Notes: a model not told the origin generated them from the letters alone. Shown: positions 27,572 to 37,121, counted from the first letter of the stretch. The stretch: DNA of 64,000 bases from JBNKFV01 sp050289485 (GCA_050289485.1 JBNKFV010000009.1:62001-126000), one strand, 5' to 3'. Numbers and translations: made by a program.

Positions 27572-28801
27572 GTGAAAGAAGTGTTGTTGATTACCGTATC
27601 GGGCGAAGATAGGCCGGGTGTCACATCGGAGGTGATGGGTATTCTTGCCAATTACGGCGCCAATATCCTGGATATCGGTCAGGCAGTTATCCATGACAAC
27701 CTCAGCCTGGGCATTTTGGTTGAAGTTCCGGCTGCCTCTGAATCATCGCCCGTCCTCAAAGACATTCTGTTTAAAGTGCACGAACTGAACATGCAGGTGC
27801 GCTTTCAGCCGATTAGCGAAGAAAGTTACCGTCATTGGGTAGGCCAGCAGGGTAAGCCGCGGCATATTGTCACCCTGCTATCACGCAAGGTTACAGCCAA
27901 GCAGATCTCCCGGTTAACCTCGGTAGCAGCTCGCCACGAGTTAAATATCGACAATATCAAACGGTTATCCGGCCGCATTCCACTAGAGGGGGTCGACGAT
28001 CAAAGCAAAGCCTGCGTTGAATTTTCAGCTCGCGGCGTGCCAGCTTCGCTGGAAGTATTGCGTTCTGAATTTATGGAGCTCTCGGCCGAGCTTGATGTGG
28101 ATATCGCGTTTCAGGAAGATAACATCTTCCGTCGCAACCGCCGTTTGGTGTGTTTCGATATGGACTCCACACTGATTGAAGCTGAAGTGATTGACGAGTT
28201 GGCTAAAGCCGCTGGAGTGGGCGAGCAAGTTGCCGCCATTACTGAAGCGGCGATGCGTGGAGAGCTGGACTTCAACGAGAGCTTTGCTAGGCGCATGGCT
28301 CTGCTGAAAGGCTTGGACGTATCGGTGTTGGATGACATTGCCGAGCATTTGCCTGTGACCGAAGGCGCTGAGCGGCTGATTTCAACGTTGCGTCGCTTGG
28401 GTTACAAAACGGCTATTCTCAGCGGTGGCTTCAATTATTTTGGGCGTTACTTGCAAAACAAGTTGGGAATCGATTATGTGTTCGCCAACGAGCTGGATAT
28501 CGAAGACGGCAAAGTGACCGGCAAGGTAGTCGGGCGTGTCGTTGATGGTCAGCGCAAAGCCGAGTTGCTGCGTGAATTGGCGGCCAAGGAAAATATCTCA
28601 TTAGAGCAGGTGATTGCGGTAGGCGATGGTGCAAACGATTTGCCCATGCTGAGCATTGCTGGCTTGGGTATTGCGTTTCGGGCGAAGCCTCTGGTCCAAG
28701 CCTCGGCCAAACAATCCATCTCCACCTTGGGGCTAGATGCCATTCTCTACCTGATTGGTTTTAGAGATATCGATACGTTAATGATAGAAACGCCGCAATA
28801 G
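27572..28801 (+). CDS. serB: Phosphoserine phosphatase with N-terminal ACT domains
   Basis: A 409-residue cytosolic enzyme for the last step of serine synthesis. Two ACT-type domains (about 1-165) precede the HAD phosphatase domain. This has the nucleophile motif DMDSTLIEAEVIDELA, the second-motif Ser in ILSGGF, and the acidic motif GDGANDLPML. It is longer than E. coli SerB (322 residues), as in Pseudomonas, because of the ACT part. The start is GTG 27572. A CGCCGC/GCGGCG hairpin overlaps the stop codon. Gene order ytjB-serB-fimX follows Pseudomonas aeruginosa. Confidence 0.95.
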   Translation: MKEVLLITVSGEDRPGVTSEVMGILANYGANILDIGQAVIHDNLSLGILVEVPAASESSPVLKDILFKVHELNMQVRFQPISEESYRHWVGQQGKPRHIVTLLSRKVTAKQISRLTSVAARHELNIDNIKRLSGRIPLEGVDDQSKACVEFSARGVPASLEVLRSEFMELSAELDVDIAFQEDNIFRRNRRLVCFDMDSTLIEAEVIDELAKAAGVGEQVAAITEAAMRGELDFNESFARRMALLKGLDVSVLDDIAEHLPVTEGAERLISTLRRLGYKTAILSGGFNYFGRYLQNKLGIDYVFANELDIEDGKVTGKVVGRVVDGQRKAELLRELAAKENISLEQVIAVGDGANDLPMLSIAGLGIAFRAKPLVQASAKQSISTLGLDAILYLIGFRDIDTLMIETPQ

Positions 28802-28813
28802 CGGCGTGTTTCT
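28786..28813 (+). terminator. Hairpin at the serB stop codon
   Basis: CGCCGC and GCGGCG around AATA, extended by AGAAA/TTTCT flanks, overlap the serB stop. It looks like a rho-independent terminator with a short T tail. Confidence 0.6.
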
Positions 28814-28858
28814 AAGCTGTTACAAGGCTGTTGCAAAGCTATTGTAAGACGTGGCCGA

Positions 28859-30946
28859 TTATTCAGTGCTGAAATCGTAGTCCATACGGTCGGTTGGCGC
28901 TTGCAGGTAGTGGCCTTGAATATAGTGCACACCCGCTTGCCACAGGATAGACAGTACACTGGCATTTTCCACAAAAGGCACAATAGAAACTTTTTCCTGC
29001 TCATGTAGTTGTTGAACCAACTGTTGCAAGGTTTCTGGGTTTTCTTTGTTTTTCTGAATATCGACGGTAAATGAACCGTCTACTTTGACGTACTCGCAGG
29101 GTACGTGTTTGAGCGTGTTAAACGGGTTCAGCGAGCAGCCAAAGTTGGAGACAGAAAACGAGCTTCCCAACTCGTTTAAACCCTCGGAAAATGCTTTGGC
29201 ATCCTTCAGATGTTGCGTAACGTCTGATTCACTGGCTTGAAAAACCAATGCGTCGGCTTTCAATTCTGCAGCCTTAAAAGCGACTTTTAGCCAAGGTAGC
29301 AAACTGTCATCACACATTGACTGGCGACTGAGGTTTACCAGCAGGCGTGTGTTATTGCCTTTTTTTACGTGCTCCGACAGCATTTTAATCGCCTCAAGAA
29401 TCACCCAGCGATCGATTTTTTTGGTTGCTCCCATCTCTGCAGCAGTTTTTAGAAACTGGCTCGCTTGCATGGTGCCGTCGTCGTCAGTTTTCATACGCAA
29501 GAGCACTTCGTAATGCTCGCGTTCGGCACCACGTAAACTGATAACCGGTTGAAACTGCAGGTGAAACAGGTTTTGATCGAGCGCTTTCTGCACCAGCAGC
29601 TCGATATTGTCTTTATTAATATCTTCTTCGGTAAACTCGGGTTCATAGAGCGCAGCACAATTGCCGCCTTGGTTGCTGCGTAAACGAGCGACGGTTTTGC
29701 TGGCGATATCAATCACAGCTTCGCTGTTGGTGGTGTTTTCGTTAACTACCGCCATGCCGATGGTTGCGGTGAGTTGAATGGTTTTACCACTGACATCGAA
29801 AATATGGTTTTCAATGGCTTTACAGATCGCATCTGCGGATTGTTGGATGCCATTGGCGGTCACGTTTTCTGCTGTCATGGCCAGTGCCGACTCGCTAAAG
29901 CGGGCAATAAAATGTTGTTCGGGTGCCTGCGCTGCAATCAGTTTGGCAATCTGACTAATAATGTTATCAGCTGCACTGATGCCGAGCGTGTTGCTCACTG
30001 CACTGTCGAAATTATCGATGTCGATATGCAAATAAGCACCGGTGGTTTGCTTTTCTGCTGCCTTGGCAATGCCTTTGTCGAGATGCTGTAGCAGGCTGGT
30101 CCGGTTGGGTAAACCCGTGGCATGGTCTTGGGTTTTCAGTTTATCCAGCTCTGCGCTTAGTTCTTTGTTTTCTGTATGGGCCTGCACTAAAAATTGCAGG
30201 CAGGGCTCTTCGTCGTAGGTCGCGTTGGACACCTGAAAGGTTATATTGGCTAATTCACCATCGGCGCGTTCAATGGTGCAGCTTAACGGCGTGTTATTGG
30301 CCTCTTCACCGTTGAGGGTAAAATCTTTTAGAAAGTCTTTAACAGTACCTTGGTCGGCACCGGCAACGATATCGATGACAGGCATACACTCAATATCGTC
30401 GGTGTCGGTATAACCAAAACGCTCGGCGAAGGATTCATTGGCATACAAAAACAGGCCATCTTGCACGTAAGCAATCGCATCGCGAGAACTGTCGAGCAGC
30501 TGCTGGCTGCGGCGCTCGGCTTCTTTGAAGCGCCGTTCGGCAATACGTTGTTGTTGCCGGTAGTGGCGATTAGACAGTTCGCGTTGAATAACCAGCAACA
30601 AATGTTGGTCGTGATCCAGCTCAACGACGTCGGCTGCACCCATTTTCAGTCCGTCTACGACAGCGAGCATGGGCTCTTCGCTTTCAGTGAGCAGAATAAC
30701 GGGGATATCTTTATTGAAGCGTTGAATCAGTTTGATGGCATTTTTGGGTGGCAGGTTTTGCGCAGCTCTATGGCCAATTAACAGATCCCAAGCTTGTTCT
30801 TCCAATAGTTTGCTTAGTGCTTCTTCACTTTCTACCAACTGCGCGCGGTTAGGTTTACCGGAGTTGCGTAACATGCTGGTTAACCGCTCTGCCTCACTGC
30901 GTGAGTCGTTAATCAGAAGCAGGCGAATGGTTTCGGGTGTACTCAT
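28859..30946 (-). CDS. fimX: FimX-like degenerate REC-PAS-GGDEF-EAL protein
   Basis: A 695-residue protein with receiver, PAS, GGDEF and EAL domains in that order. The GGDEF motif is lost (ARFSESALAM stands there) and EAL is EVL (EVLLRM), as in P. aeruginosa FimX. There the EAL domain binds c-di-GMP without cutting it, and the protein controls type IV pilus assembly at the cell pole. The position beside serB, with a FimW-like gene behind it, matches the Pseudomonas order, which strengthens the call. The start is ATG 30946; a TTG further upstream is inside a repeat element. That element ends two bases before this ATG and supplies the only ribosome-binding-site-like bases (AGGG). Confidence 0.88.
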   Translation of the reverse strand: MSTPETIRLLLINDSRSEAERLTSMLRNSGKPNRAQLVESEEALSKLLEEQAWDLLIGHRAAQNLPPKNAIKLIQRFNKDIPVILLTESEEPMLAVVDGLKMGAADVVELDHDQHLLLVIQRELSNRHYRQQQRIAERRFKEAERRSQQLLDSSRDAIAYVQDGLFLYANESFAERFGYTDTDDIECMPVIDIVAGADQGTVKDFLKDFTLNGEEANNTPLSCTIERADGELANITFQVSNATYDEEPCLQFLVQAHTENKELSAELDKLKTQDHATGLPNRTSLLQHLDKGIAKAAEKQTTGAYLHIDIDNFDSAVSNTLGISAADNIISQIAKLIAAQAPEQHFIARFSESALAMTAENVTANGIQQSADAICKAIENHIFDVSGKTIQLTATIGMAVVNENTTNSEAVIDIASKTVARLRSNQGGNCAALYEPEFTEEDINKDNIELLVQKALDQNLFHLQFQPVISLRGAEREHYEVLLRMKTDDDGTMQASQFLKTAAEMGATKKIDRWVILEAIKMLSEHVKKGNNTRLLVNLSRQSMCDDSLLPWLKVAFKAAELKADALVFQASESDVTQHLKDAKAFSEGLNELGSSFSVSNFGCSLNPFNTLKHVPCEYVKVDGSFTVDIQKNKENPETLQQLVQQLHEQEKVSIVPFVENASVLSILWQAGVHYIQGHYLQAPTDRMDYDFSTE

Positions 30947-30953
30947 TCTAGGC

Positions 30954-31212
30954 CCTGTTAATACTAATTTGGATGGCCTGCTGAAAACCAATTTGCCGTT
31001 CTGCCAGGCATTTTGAGCGCAGTTTGGTTATTCCAAATAAGCGAAAAATAACGCCGCAGAACGGCAAATTGGCTTCAGTCCTTCGGGTTGCGGCTAAAAA
31101 GCCACCACTCTGTGTTGCTCGTTGTTTATTTGGAATAACCAAACTTCTCTCCTCGCGCCTTGATTGGTGGCTTTTTAGCCACAACAGGTTCATCCAAATT
31201 AGTATTAACAGG
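30954..31212. mobile_element. MITE-like nested palindromic element, 259 bp
   Basis: A non-coding element with perfect 22-base terminal inverted repeats (30954-30975 and 31191-31212, beginning CCTGTTAATACTAATTTGG). Inside are three more perfect inverted repeats: 17 bases (30988-31004 with 31056-31072), 18 bases (31023-31040 with 31126-31143) and 16 bases (31092-31107 with 31165-31180). The arms interleave, so alternative folds exist. The flanks CTAGGC and CCCTAG continue the palindrome imperfectly. No transposase is encoded, so it would have to be moved in trans. Its left end abuts the fimX start codon. Confidence 0.85.
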
Positions 31213-31455
31213 CCCTAGGTTAACTATCCTGGGTCAATGCTTGCAGTAAGCGAGTTAGCTGCCAAGGGCCATTATCAATGAGCTTAGTCGAGTTTGCCGT
31301 TTAAGCGCAAAACCGCCCCTGTAATCTCAAATAGCTTGCAAATTTATACTCTTAAGAGTGTCAGAGTGTACTTAAAAATATGGTTATAGCCTATAGGTAT
31401 ACTGAAAACGTTTAGGTCGTTTCCGGCAGAATGTGGAATCAGTCCGGTTTTTGTA
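31213..31455. other. Intergenic region between fimW and the repeat element
   Basis: About 240 AT-rich bases. It may contain the original fimX promoter on the minus strand, now separated from the gene by the repeat element. I could not pick out convincing promoter boxes. Confidence 0.35.
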
Positions 31456-33186
31456 CTACCACTGGCTTTTAACGTCGTCTGGTGGCTGCTTCTGACCCGA
31501 GATCTGGCTAGATTCAAGGACCTGGAAGGTGAATTGGCTGACGGCACCGGTACTGAACAGGCATTTGTTCAATTGGGCTTTGATCGTTTCATGGTTTTTT
31601 AACAGGCGTACTTTGGCGCGCTCTACAAACGGCAGGGTGGGGGTGATAATGCTTTCAACTTGCTTAGGTAATGTCTGTTCGGGCAGCATCAAACCGCGCA
31701 TATAGTCGCTTTCACCGCCGGTTTTGTAAGTCATGGCAATGGCAATTGGTTTAGCGTTTGATGCCAGCAGTTGTAGCCCCAGTAGTGTGCTGCCCCGCTG
31801 TTGGGTTAGCCAACGAATCGCCGCCAGCTGCCAGCTGCGACGACCGGGCTGGCGCAGCGCAATCAGTTCACCGGCTTTTACCTGTAGAGGCACTTGGTCG
31901 CGCCAGCGAATACAGTAGCCGCCTGGGCTACGGTCTTGCGTTTGTACGGTATGGATGGGTACACCCGAGTCTGCATTGGCGGTTTTACGACCGCTGTCTT
32001 GCTGTTTGGCCGTTTGGTAAATCTCTGCCCAGGGGTCGTGCTCACTGCTCAGCGGCTTGGCCATGAAGGCATCGTAATCCATGTCGAGACTTTTTTGCCC
32101 CCCTTCAGATAAAAACTGCTTAAAGGGCACGCCACCTGTCAGTTGCTGATGCACGGCGGTGAGGCCCACACAGACTTCAAACTCACCGCTAACCGGCTGG
32201 CGTTCATTGCGACGTTTCTGTTCTGAGCGCAGGCCTGCATCAAGATGGTTGATCAATGGCTTACTCAGGCCTTTATCGAAGTTGGCGTCGTCATATTTTT
32301 CGCCAGCAAGGCGGCGGTCCAGCTGTTTGAGCAGTGCATCGATGTCCAGAGTCAGACAGTTTTCATCCAAGGGCGCGGCATAGCGGCTGGTATAAACTGG
32401 CGGGCGATCCTGTTTCAGGTTGACCAAAAACAAGTGGGAGTGCTGTTGTGCTGGTTTCAAGGTGCAGTAGGGGGCCCACACTTCGAGGGTTTGGTACAGA
32501 TTGTCGAATTCGCCTTGGCGTATCTGGTTAGGGTTTATGCAGGCCAGTAGCAGAATGCGGTTATAAGCTTGCTCAATGGTACAGCCGCGACTGAATTGCA
32601 GCAGTGGGTCGGCCACGACTTGCTGGGCGAGACCATGGTGCCGTGCCGTCGCCATCATGCTATTGAGATGCTGCCAGATTAATGCGGGTACTTGCGTGTA
32701 GAGCTGAAACCCTCGCAGTAGTATTTGCCCCAAACCGCTGATGGTGCGATGCAGTGACAGGGCAAGGGCTGCGAGGTCGGGTTTTTCCGAGTTCAGAATT
32801 TCCAGCGCGCTAACGGTGTAGCCATTAGATAGATTCTTTTGCAGCGCCTGCGCGACAATGGCCGTTTTCAGCGGGCCTTCGGGCAGACTGACGGGTTGGT
32901 TGAGAAATTCTTTGGTTAACGATTGGATACACTGGTGAACGGCAGGGCGCAGGAGATCAAGAATTTCCAGTCGCTTGCCGGGCGATGTTTTTAGTTGGGC
33001 TACTTGTGGCAGGGCCTGATACAGCAGCACACTGGTATGATTGGCGCGAGTAGCGGGCAAGCTATTTACCCACAATTCCACCTTAGCAGGTTTGTTGCTG
33101 TGACAGAACTCCAATTCTGTCAGGTCCTGATGGGGCAGATTCAGGCGGCTAAGGTCTGGGATAAACTGCTCGTTTGTAGTCGGCAT
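31456..33186 (-). CDS. FimW-like PilZ-type c-di-GMP receptor (DUF1631-like context)
   Basis: A 576-residue cytosolic protein made of a long helical N-terminal region (about 1-330) and a C-terminal region with a PilZ-like beta-barrel (about 410-480), recognisable by GYCIRWRDQVPLQVKAGELIAL and WQLAAIRWL. Its position behind fimX in the serB-fimX cluster matches P. aeruginosa PA4958 (FimW), a c-di-GMP-binding protein for surface attachment. The classical PilZ motifs RxxxR and D/NxSxxG are not evident, so ligand binding is inferred from the family only. The call rests mainly on gene order and fold. Confidence 0.65.
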   Translation of the reverse strand: MPTTNEQFIPDLSRLNLPHQDLTELEFCHSNKPAKVELWVNSLPATRANHTSVLLYQALPQVAQLKTSPGKRLEILDLLRPAVHQCIQSLTKEFLNQPVSLPEGPLKTAIVAQALQKNLSNGYTVSALEILNSEKPDLAALALSLHRTISGLGQILLRGFQLYTQVPALIWQHLNSMMATARHHGLAQQVVADPLLQFSRGCTIEQAYNRILLLACINPNQIRQGEFDNLYQTLEVWAPYCTLKPAQQHSHLFLVNLKQDRPPVYTSRYAAPLDENCLTLDIDALLKQLDRRLAGEKYDDANFDKGLSKPLINHLDAGLRSEQKRRNERQPVSGEFEVCVGLTAVHQQLTGGVPFKQFLSEGGQKSLDMDYDAFMAKPLSSEHDPWAEIYQTAKQQDSGRKTANADSGVPIHTVQTQDRSPGGYCIRWRDQVPLQVKAGELIALRQPGRRSWQLAAIRWLTQQRGSTLLGLQLLASNAKPIAIAMTYKTGGESDYMRGLMLPEQTLPKQVESIITPTLPFVERAKVRLLKNHETIKAQLNKCLFSTGAVSQFTFQVLESSQISGQKQPPDDVKSQW

Positions 33187-33305
33187 AAAAAACTATCAAA
33201 TGGTTGTTACGATCTACCTTGTGGCAGCTTTGCGTGCGCACAGTTACAAAATCTTGTTTGGCCAAACCGTAATTATAGGTGCTATTACTGAGAATAGATA
33301 ACCCT

Positions 33306-34319
33306 TTATCCAGTATAGACGAGGGTTTTGGCCTGCGCGCCTGCGTCTTCACGAGCCAGTTTTGGCACTAAAAAGCCCGGTAGGCGGCTAGCCATCTCAT
33401 CTATTAACGTCACAGCAGTAGCCTGATCGACGTCGTAGTGGGCTGCACCAGCTACTTTGTCGAGCAGGTGCAGGTAGTACGGCAGCACGCCGCATTCGAA
33501 CAAGCGCTCGCTCAGATTGACCAGCGTATCGGCATTGTCGTTAACGCCTCTGAGCAATACGGCCTGATTCAACAAGGTCACACCTGCGTTGCATATTTGG
33601 TGCATGGCTTGGTCGACCTGGGCATCCAGTTCGTTGGCGTGGTTGCTGTGGATGACCATGATTTTCTGCAATGGCAGATCGGCCAGCCAGCCGGTTAGAT
33701 AGCTGTCTACACGGGCCGGCAATACAATGGGTAGGCGGGTATGGATACGCAAACGCTTAATGTGCTTTATTTGCGCCAGCTGCTGGCTGAAGGCTTCAAG
33801 GTGCTTGTCGGCGAGTGTTAATGGGTCGCCACCGCTAAAAATCACTTCGTTAATGTGTGGATCCTGGCGAATATAATCCAAGGCCTGCTGCCAATGCTCG
33901 GGATTGGGCTTGTTCTCTTGATACGGAAAATGGCGGCGAAAGCAGTAGCGGCAGTTAACCGCACAGCTGCCAGCCATCACCATCAGTACACGACTTTGGT
34001 ATTTATGTATCAACCCCGGTACCGGGTTAGCATTTTGCTCTTCCAGCGGATCGACAGTGTAACCGGGCGTTGCGGTTAACTCTGCGGCCACGGGCAATAT
34101 CTGCAGCAGCAGGGGGTCTTGCGGATTGCCCTTTTGCATACGTGCGGCAAACGCACGAGGTACGCGCAGGGCAAACAATTCCGAGGCCTGGCGAGCAGGA
34201 AAAACCAGGGTCGGGTCGAGATTGAGCAGGCTACACAGCTCTTTTGGATCACGAATAAGCGATTGTAGCTGTTCTTGCCAATTGGAAGTCTGCCATGTCG
34301 GTAGTGTCTGATGTATCAT
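33306..34319 (-). CDS. epmB: EF-P beta-lysylation protein (lysine 2,3-aminomutase type)
   Basis: A 337-residue radical-SAM enzyme that converts alpha-lysine to beta-lysine for modification of elongation factor P. The iron-sulfur cluster motif is CAVNCRYC. The following FRRHFPYQ and SGGDPLTL are typical of the YjeK/EpmB group, and it has the PLP Lys region near the C-terminus (LVPKLAREDAGAQAKT). It is divergent from efp, with 109 bases between start codons, and epmA follows efp. All three genes needed for lysylated EF-P are thus together. Confidence 0.95.
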   Translation of the reverse strand: MIHQTLPTWQTSNWQEQLQSLIRDPKELCSLLNLDPTLVFPARQASELFALRVPRAFAARMQKGNPQDPLLLQILPVAAELTATPGYTVDPLEEQNANPVPGLIHKYQSRVLMVMAGSCAVNCRYCFRRHFPYQENKPNPEHWQQALDYIRQDPHINEVIFSGGDPLTLADKHLEAFSQQLAQIKHIKRLRIHTRLPIVLPARVDSYLTGWLADLPLQKIMVIHSNHANELDAQVDQAMHQICNAGVTLLNQAVLLRGVNDNADTLVNLSERLFECGVLPYYLHLLDKVAGAAHYDVDQATAVTLIDEMASRLPGFLVPKLAREDAGAQAKTLVYTG

Positions 34320-34428
34320 TAGCGCCCTTATGAAAGCTGTAGCACAATGCGTGTCTGGTTCGTAATTTTATCTGCGAACGACTTTGTAAGTCTTTTTAAA
34401 TTAGCAACTTTGATTAACTGAGGGAAAA

Positions 34429-34998
34429 ATGGCTACCTATTCTACCAATGAATTCCGTGGCGGTATGAAAGTAATGCTCGACGGTGACCCTTGTTCTATC
34501 GTCGAGAACGAATTCGTAAAGCCAGGTAAAGGCCAGGCGTTTAACCGTGTAAGACTGCGTAACCTCAAAACCGGTCGTGTTTGGGAGCGTACGTTTAAGT
34601 CTGGCGAATCGCTGGAGGCCGCCGACGTTGTCGATCGTGATATGGAGTACCTCTATACCGACGGCGAATTCTGGCATTTTATGGAGCCTGATACCTTCGA
34701 GCAATACCAGGCAGATGCCGCTGCCGTGGGCGAAAATGCGAAATGGTTGAAAGAGCAGGACAAGTGCATTATCACTCTTTACAACGGGGCCCCGCTGGCA
34801 GTAACACCACCTAACCATGTTGAGCTGGAAATTACCGAAACCGACCCCGGTTTGAAAGGTGACACTGCCCAAGGCGGCACCAAGCCAGCAACACTGTCGA
34901 CTGGTGCTGTGGTGAAAGTACCCTTGTTTCTCACCACGGGTGAAGTAGTGAGGGTGGATACCCGTACTGGCGAATACCTGGGCCGCGCTACCAAGTAA
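34429..34998 (+). CDS. efp: Elongation factor P
   Basis: A 189-residue translation factor that rescues ribosomes stalled at polyproline. Three beta-barrel domains are of normal length. The modified residue is Lys34 in KPGKGQA, exactly where E. coli EF-P is beta-lysylated. The modification enzymes EpmB and EpmA flank the gene. The ATG at 34429 follows GAGGG, and a strong terminator follows the stop. Confidence 0.98.
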   Translation: MATYSTNEFRGGMKVMLDGDPCSIVENEFVKPGKGQAFNRVRLRNLKTGRVWERTFKSGESLEAADVVDRDMEYLYTDGEFWHFMEPDTFEQYQADAAAVGENAKWLKEQDKCIITLYNGAPLAVTPPNHVELEITETDPGLKGDTAQGGTKPATLSTGAVVKVPLFLTTGEVVRVDTRTGEYLGRATK

Positions 34999-35016
34999 TC
35001 GATGATGTGTATCGAC

Positions 35017-35053
35017 AAACGGCCATTACCGTAAGGGTGATGGCCGTTTTTTT
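35017..35053 (+). terminator. Terminator of efp
   Basis: Arms AAACGGCCAT-ACC and GGT-ATGGCCGTTT around a short loop, with one bulge on each side, followed by seven T. Confidence 0.9.
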
Positions 35054-35091
35054 GTTTCTAGCCAATTTGCTTTGATCAAAGGGCTTTCTGT

Positions 35092-36084
35092 ATGTCTGAG
35101 CCTCAGTGGAAACCCACAGCATGTATTGCCAACCTGAAGGCCAGGGCTGCCTTATATCAGCGGCTACGGGCATTTTTTGCTGCCCGTGAGGTGTTGGAGG
35201 TGGAGGTGCCGTTGTTATCCCATGCGGCCGTCAGCGATCCTCAGTTAAGTGTGATTAGCGCACCGGCCTGCGGGCAGCCTGCGTATCTGCAAACCTCCCC
35301 CGAATTTGGTCTCAAACGGTTATTATCGGCTGGCATAGGCGCTTGCTACAGCTTGGGCAAAGCCTTTCGCGACGACGAAGCGGGTGGGCGCCACAATCCT
35401 GAATTTACCATGCTGGAATGGTATCGCCCTGGTTTTGATGACCACCAGTTAATGCGTGAGGTTGATGCCTTGCTGCGTTCAGTTGCAGAGTTACGCACGG
35501 TTGCTACTGCACCCCGGCGGCTACCAGAGGCGATGTTTCGCAGTTATCGAGAGGTATTTCAGCAGTGTTTGGGTGTTGATCCGCATACTGCCACCGCGGG
35601 GCAATTGGAAATGGCAGCCCAACAACATCTGCAAACCGATTTAACCAGTTTTGTCGGTGAGCCCAATCGTGATGTATGGCTGGATCTGCTGATGACTCAC
35701 TGTATTGAGCCTTCATTAAAGGGTGTTCAGTTTATTTATGATTACCCACAGTCCCAGTCTGCGCTGGCTCGTTGCAATACCGATGAGCAGGGTGCGGTCG
35801 TTGCCCGGCGCTTCGAGCTGTATGTTGATGGGGTTGAGCTGGCCAATGGTTATTGGGAATTAACCGATGCCGATGAGCTCAGCAAGCGTTTTCAGGCCGA
35901 TCAGGCCTATCGCGCAGCCAATGGTTTGCCTTGTAGGCCATTGGATGAGCGATTGCTGGCCGCACACCGGGCTGGGTTGCCCGATTGCGCGGGCGTAGCC
36001 ATGGGGGTAGACCGACTGTTGATGTGGCTAACGGGCAGCCAGCACATTGAGCAGGTGATTGCGTTGCCGTTTCCGCGGGCGTGA
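35092..36084 (+). CDS. epmA: EF-P-lysine ligase (GenX/PoxA)
   Basis: A 330-residue homologue of the class II lysyl-tRNA synthetase catalytic core, without the tRNA anticodon-binding domain. It ligates beta-lysine to Lys34 of EF-P. Class II motif 2 is visible as FRDDEAGGRHNPEFTMLEWYR and motif 3 as GVAMGVDRLLMW; FELYVDGVELANGYWEL lies between. It lies 94 bases after efp, beyond the terminator, so it probably has its own promoter or relies on read-through. Confidence 0.96.
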   Translation: MSEPQWKPTACIANLKARAALYQRLRAFFAAREVLEVEVPLLSHAAVSDPQLSVISAPACGQPAYLQTSPEFGLKRLLSAGIGACYSLGKAFRDDEAGGRHNPEFTMLEWYRPGFDDHQLMREVDALLRSVAELRTVATAPRRLPEAMFRSYREVFQQCLGVDPHTATAGQLEMAAQQHLQTDLTSFVGEPNRDVWLDLLMTHCIEPSLKGVQFIYDYPQSQSALARCNTDEQGAVVARRFELYVDGVELANGYWELTDADELSKRFQADQAYRAANGLPCRPLDERLLAAHRAGLPDCAGVAMGVDRLLMWLTGSQHIEQVIALPFPRA

Positions 36085-36196
36085 AAATTAAACGCTCACA
36101 GGTAACGGTGTTTGCCGTTACCTGCGTGTGGGTGTGTGAGGGGCTATTAATCTGGCGAATCAGGCAATCATTGGTGCTGGATTAAGTGGACTGCTT

Positions 36197-37024
36197 TTAC
36201 GATTTGGAGGCCTTTTGGCATTCCAGGTCGTGGCGCATTTCTTTGGCGGGTGATTGGCAGTTGCTCACGCCAATCACTTTGGCAGGTACACCGGCTACCA
36301 CCGTATTGGGTGGAACCGGTTTCAGTACCACACTACCCGCACTCACCCGTGAACAGGCACCAATTTCAATATTGCCCAAAATTTTTGCACCCGCACTAAG
36401 CAGTACGCCGTCGCGTACCTTGGGGTGGCGATCGCCACATTCTTTGCCCGTACCGCCCAGTGTAACCGACTGCATAATGGAAACATCGTCACCCACCACG
36501 GCAGTTTCGCCAATCACAATACCGGTTGCGTGGTCGAGCATAATACCTTTGCCAATGGTGGCGGCGGGGTGAATATCAACGGCAAATACCACCGAAATAC
36601 GGTTTTGCAGAAACAATGCCAGTGATCTGCGGTTTTGTCGCCACAACCAGTTGGCTATGCGAAAGGCTTGTAGCGCGTGAAAACCCTTGTAAAACAAAAA
36701 GGGTACCGACAGCGCGTTACACGCTGAGTCGCGATCAAAAATCGCATGCAGGTCGGCGCGCACGGCGACACCAATGCATGGGTCTTTTTCCAATGCTTCC
36801 TGTATTACTTCTCGAATCAGCAGTGCCGATGCCGTGGGGCTGTCGAGCTTGTTCGCCAAGTGAAAACTCAATGCGGCTTCGAGCGTGTCGTGGTTCAGAA
36901 TCGTGGCGTGTAGAAAACTGGCAAGAATGGGCTCGCCTGCTGCCTGCGAGTGGGTTTCTTCGCGAATGGTTTGCCAGGTTTGGTCGGTGTTGCCAATTTT
37001 CTGAAGAGAGACAGAGTTGTTCAT
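36197..37024 (-). CDS. cysE: Serine O-acetyltransferase
   Basis: A 275-residue cytosolic hexameric enzyme that acetylates serine in the first step of cysteine synthesis. The N-terminal helical domain contains the DPCIGVAVRADLHAIFDRD segment. The left-handed beta-helix of hexapeptide repeats has DIHPAATIGKGIMLDHATG with the catalytic His, and the tail contains the C-terminal region often bound by CysK. I chose ATG 37024; an in-frame start at 37078 would add 18 residues that the family lacks. It probably forms a separate transcript from srkA, which follows on the same strand. Confidence 0.93.
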   Translation of the reverse strand: MNNSVSLQKIGNTDQTWQTIREETHSQAAGEPILASFLHATILNHDTLEAALSFHLANKLDSPTASALLIREVIQEALEKDPCIGVAVRADLHAIFDRDSACNALSVPFLFYKGFHALQAFRIANWLWRQNRRSLALFLQNRISVVFAVDIHPAATIGKGIMLDHATGIVIGETAVVGDDVSIMQSVTLGGTGKECGDRHPKVRDGVLLSAGAKILGNIEIGACSRVSAGSVVLKPVPPNTVVAGVPAKVIGVSNCQSPAKEMRHDLECQKASKS

Positions 37025-37121
37025 AGTGTGCCTTTTAACCAGGGTTACTGGGCGTATTATCCGCCCCTCAGGTAGCAAATGCCAGCCATAGCCAAATCAC
37101 GTAAATGAGTGCGGGCAGGCT

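Noticed and set aside
28859..30946. Active diguanylate cyclase/phosphodiesterase
   Set aside because: GGDEF motif is lost and EAL is EVL; a receptor role is more likely.
31894..32550. Plus-strand frames opposite fimW
   Set aside because: Shadows of the minus-strand coding region.
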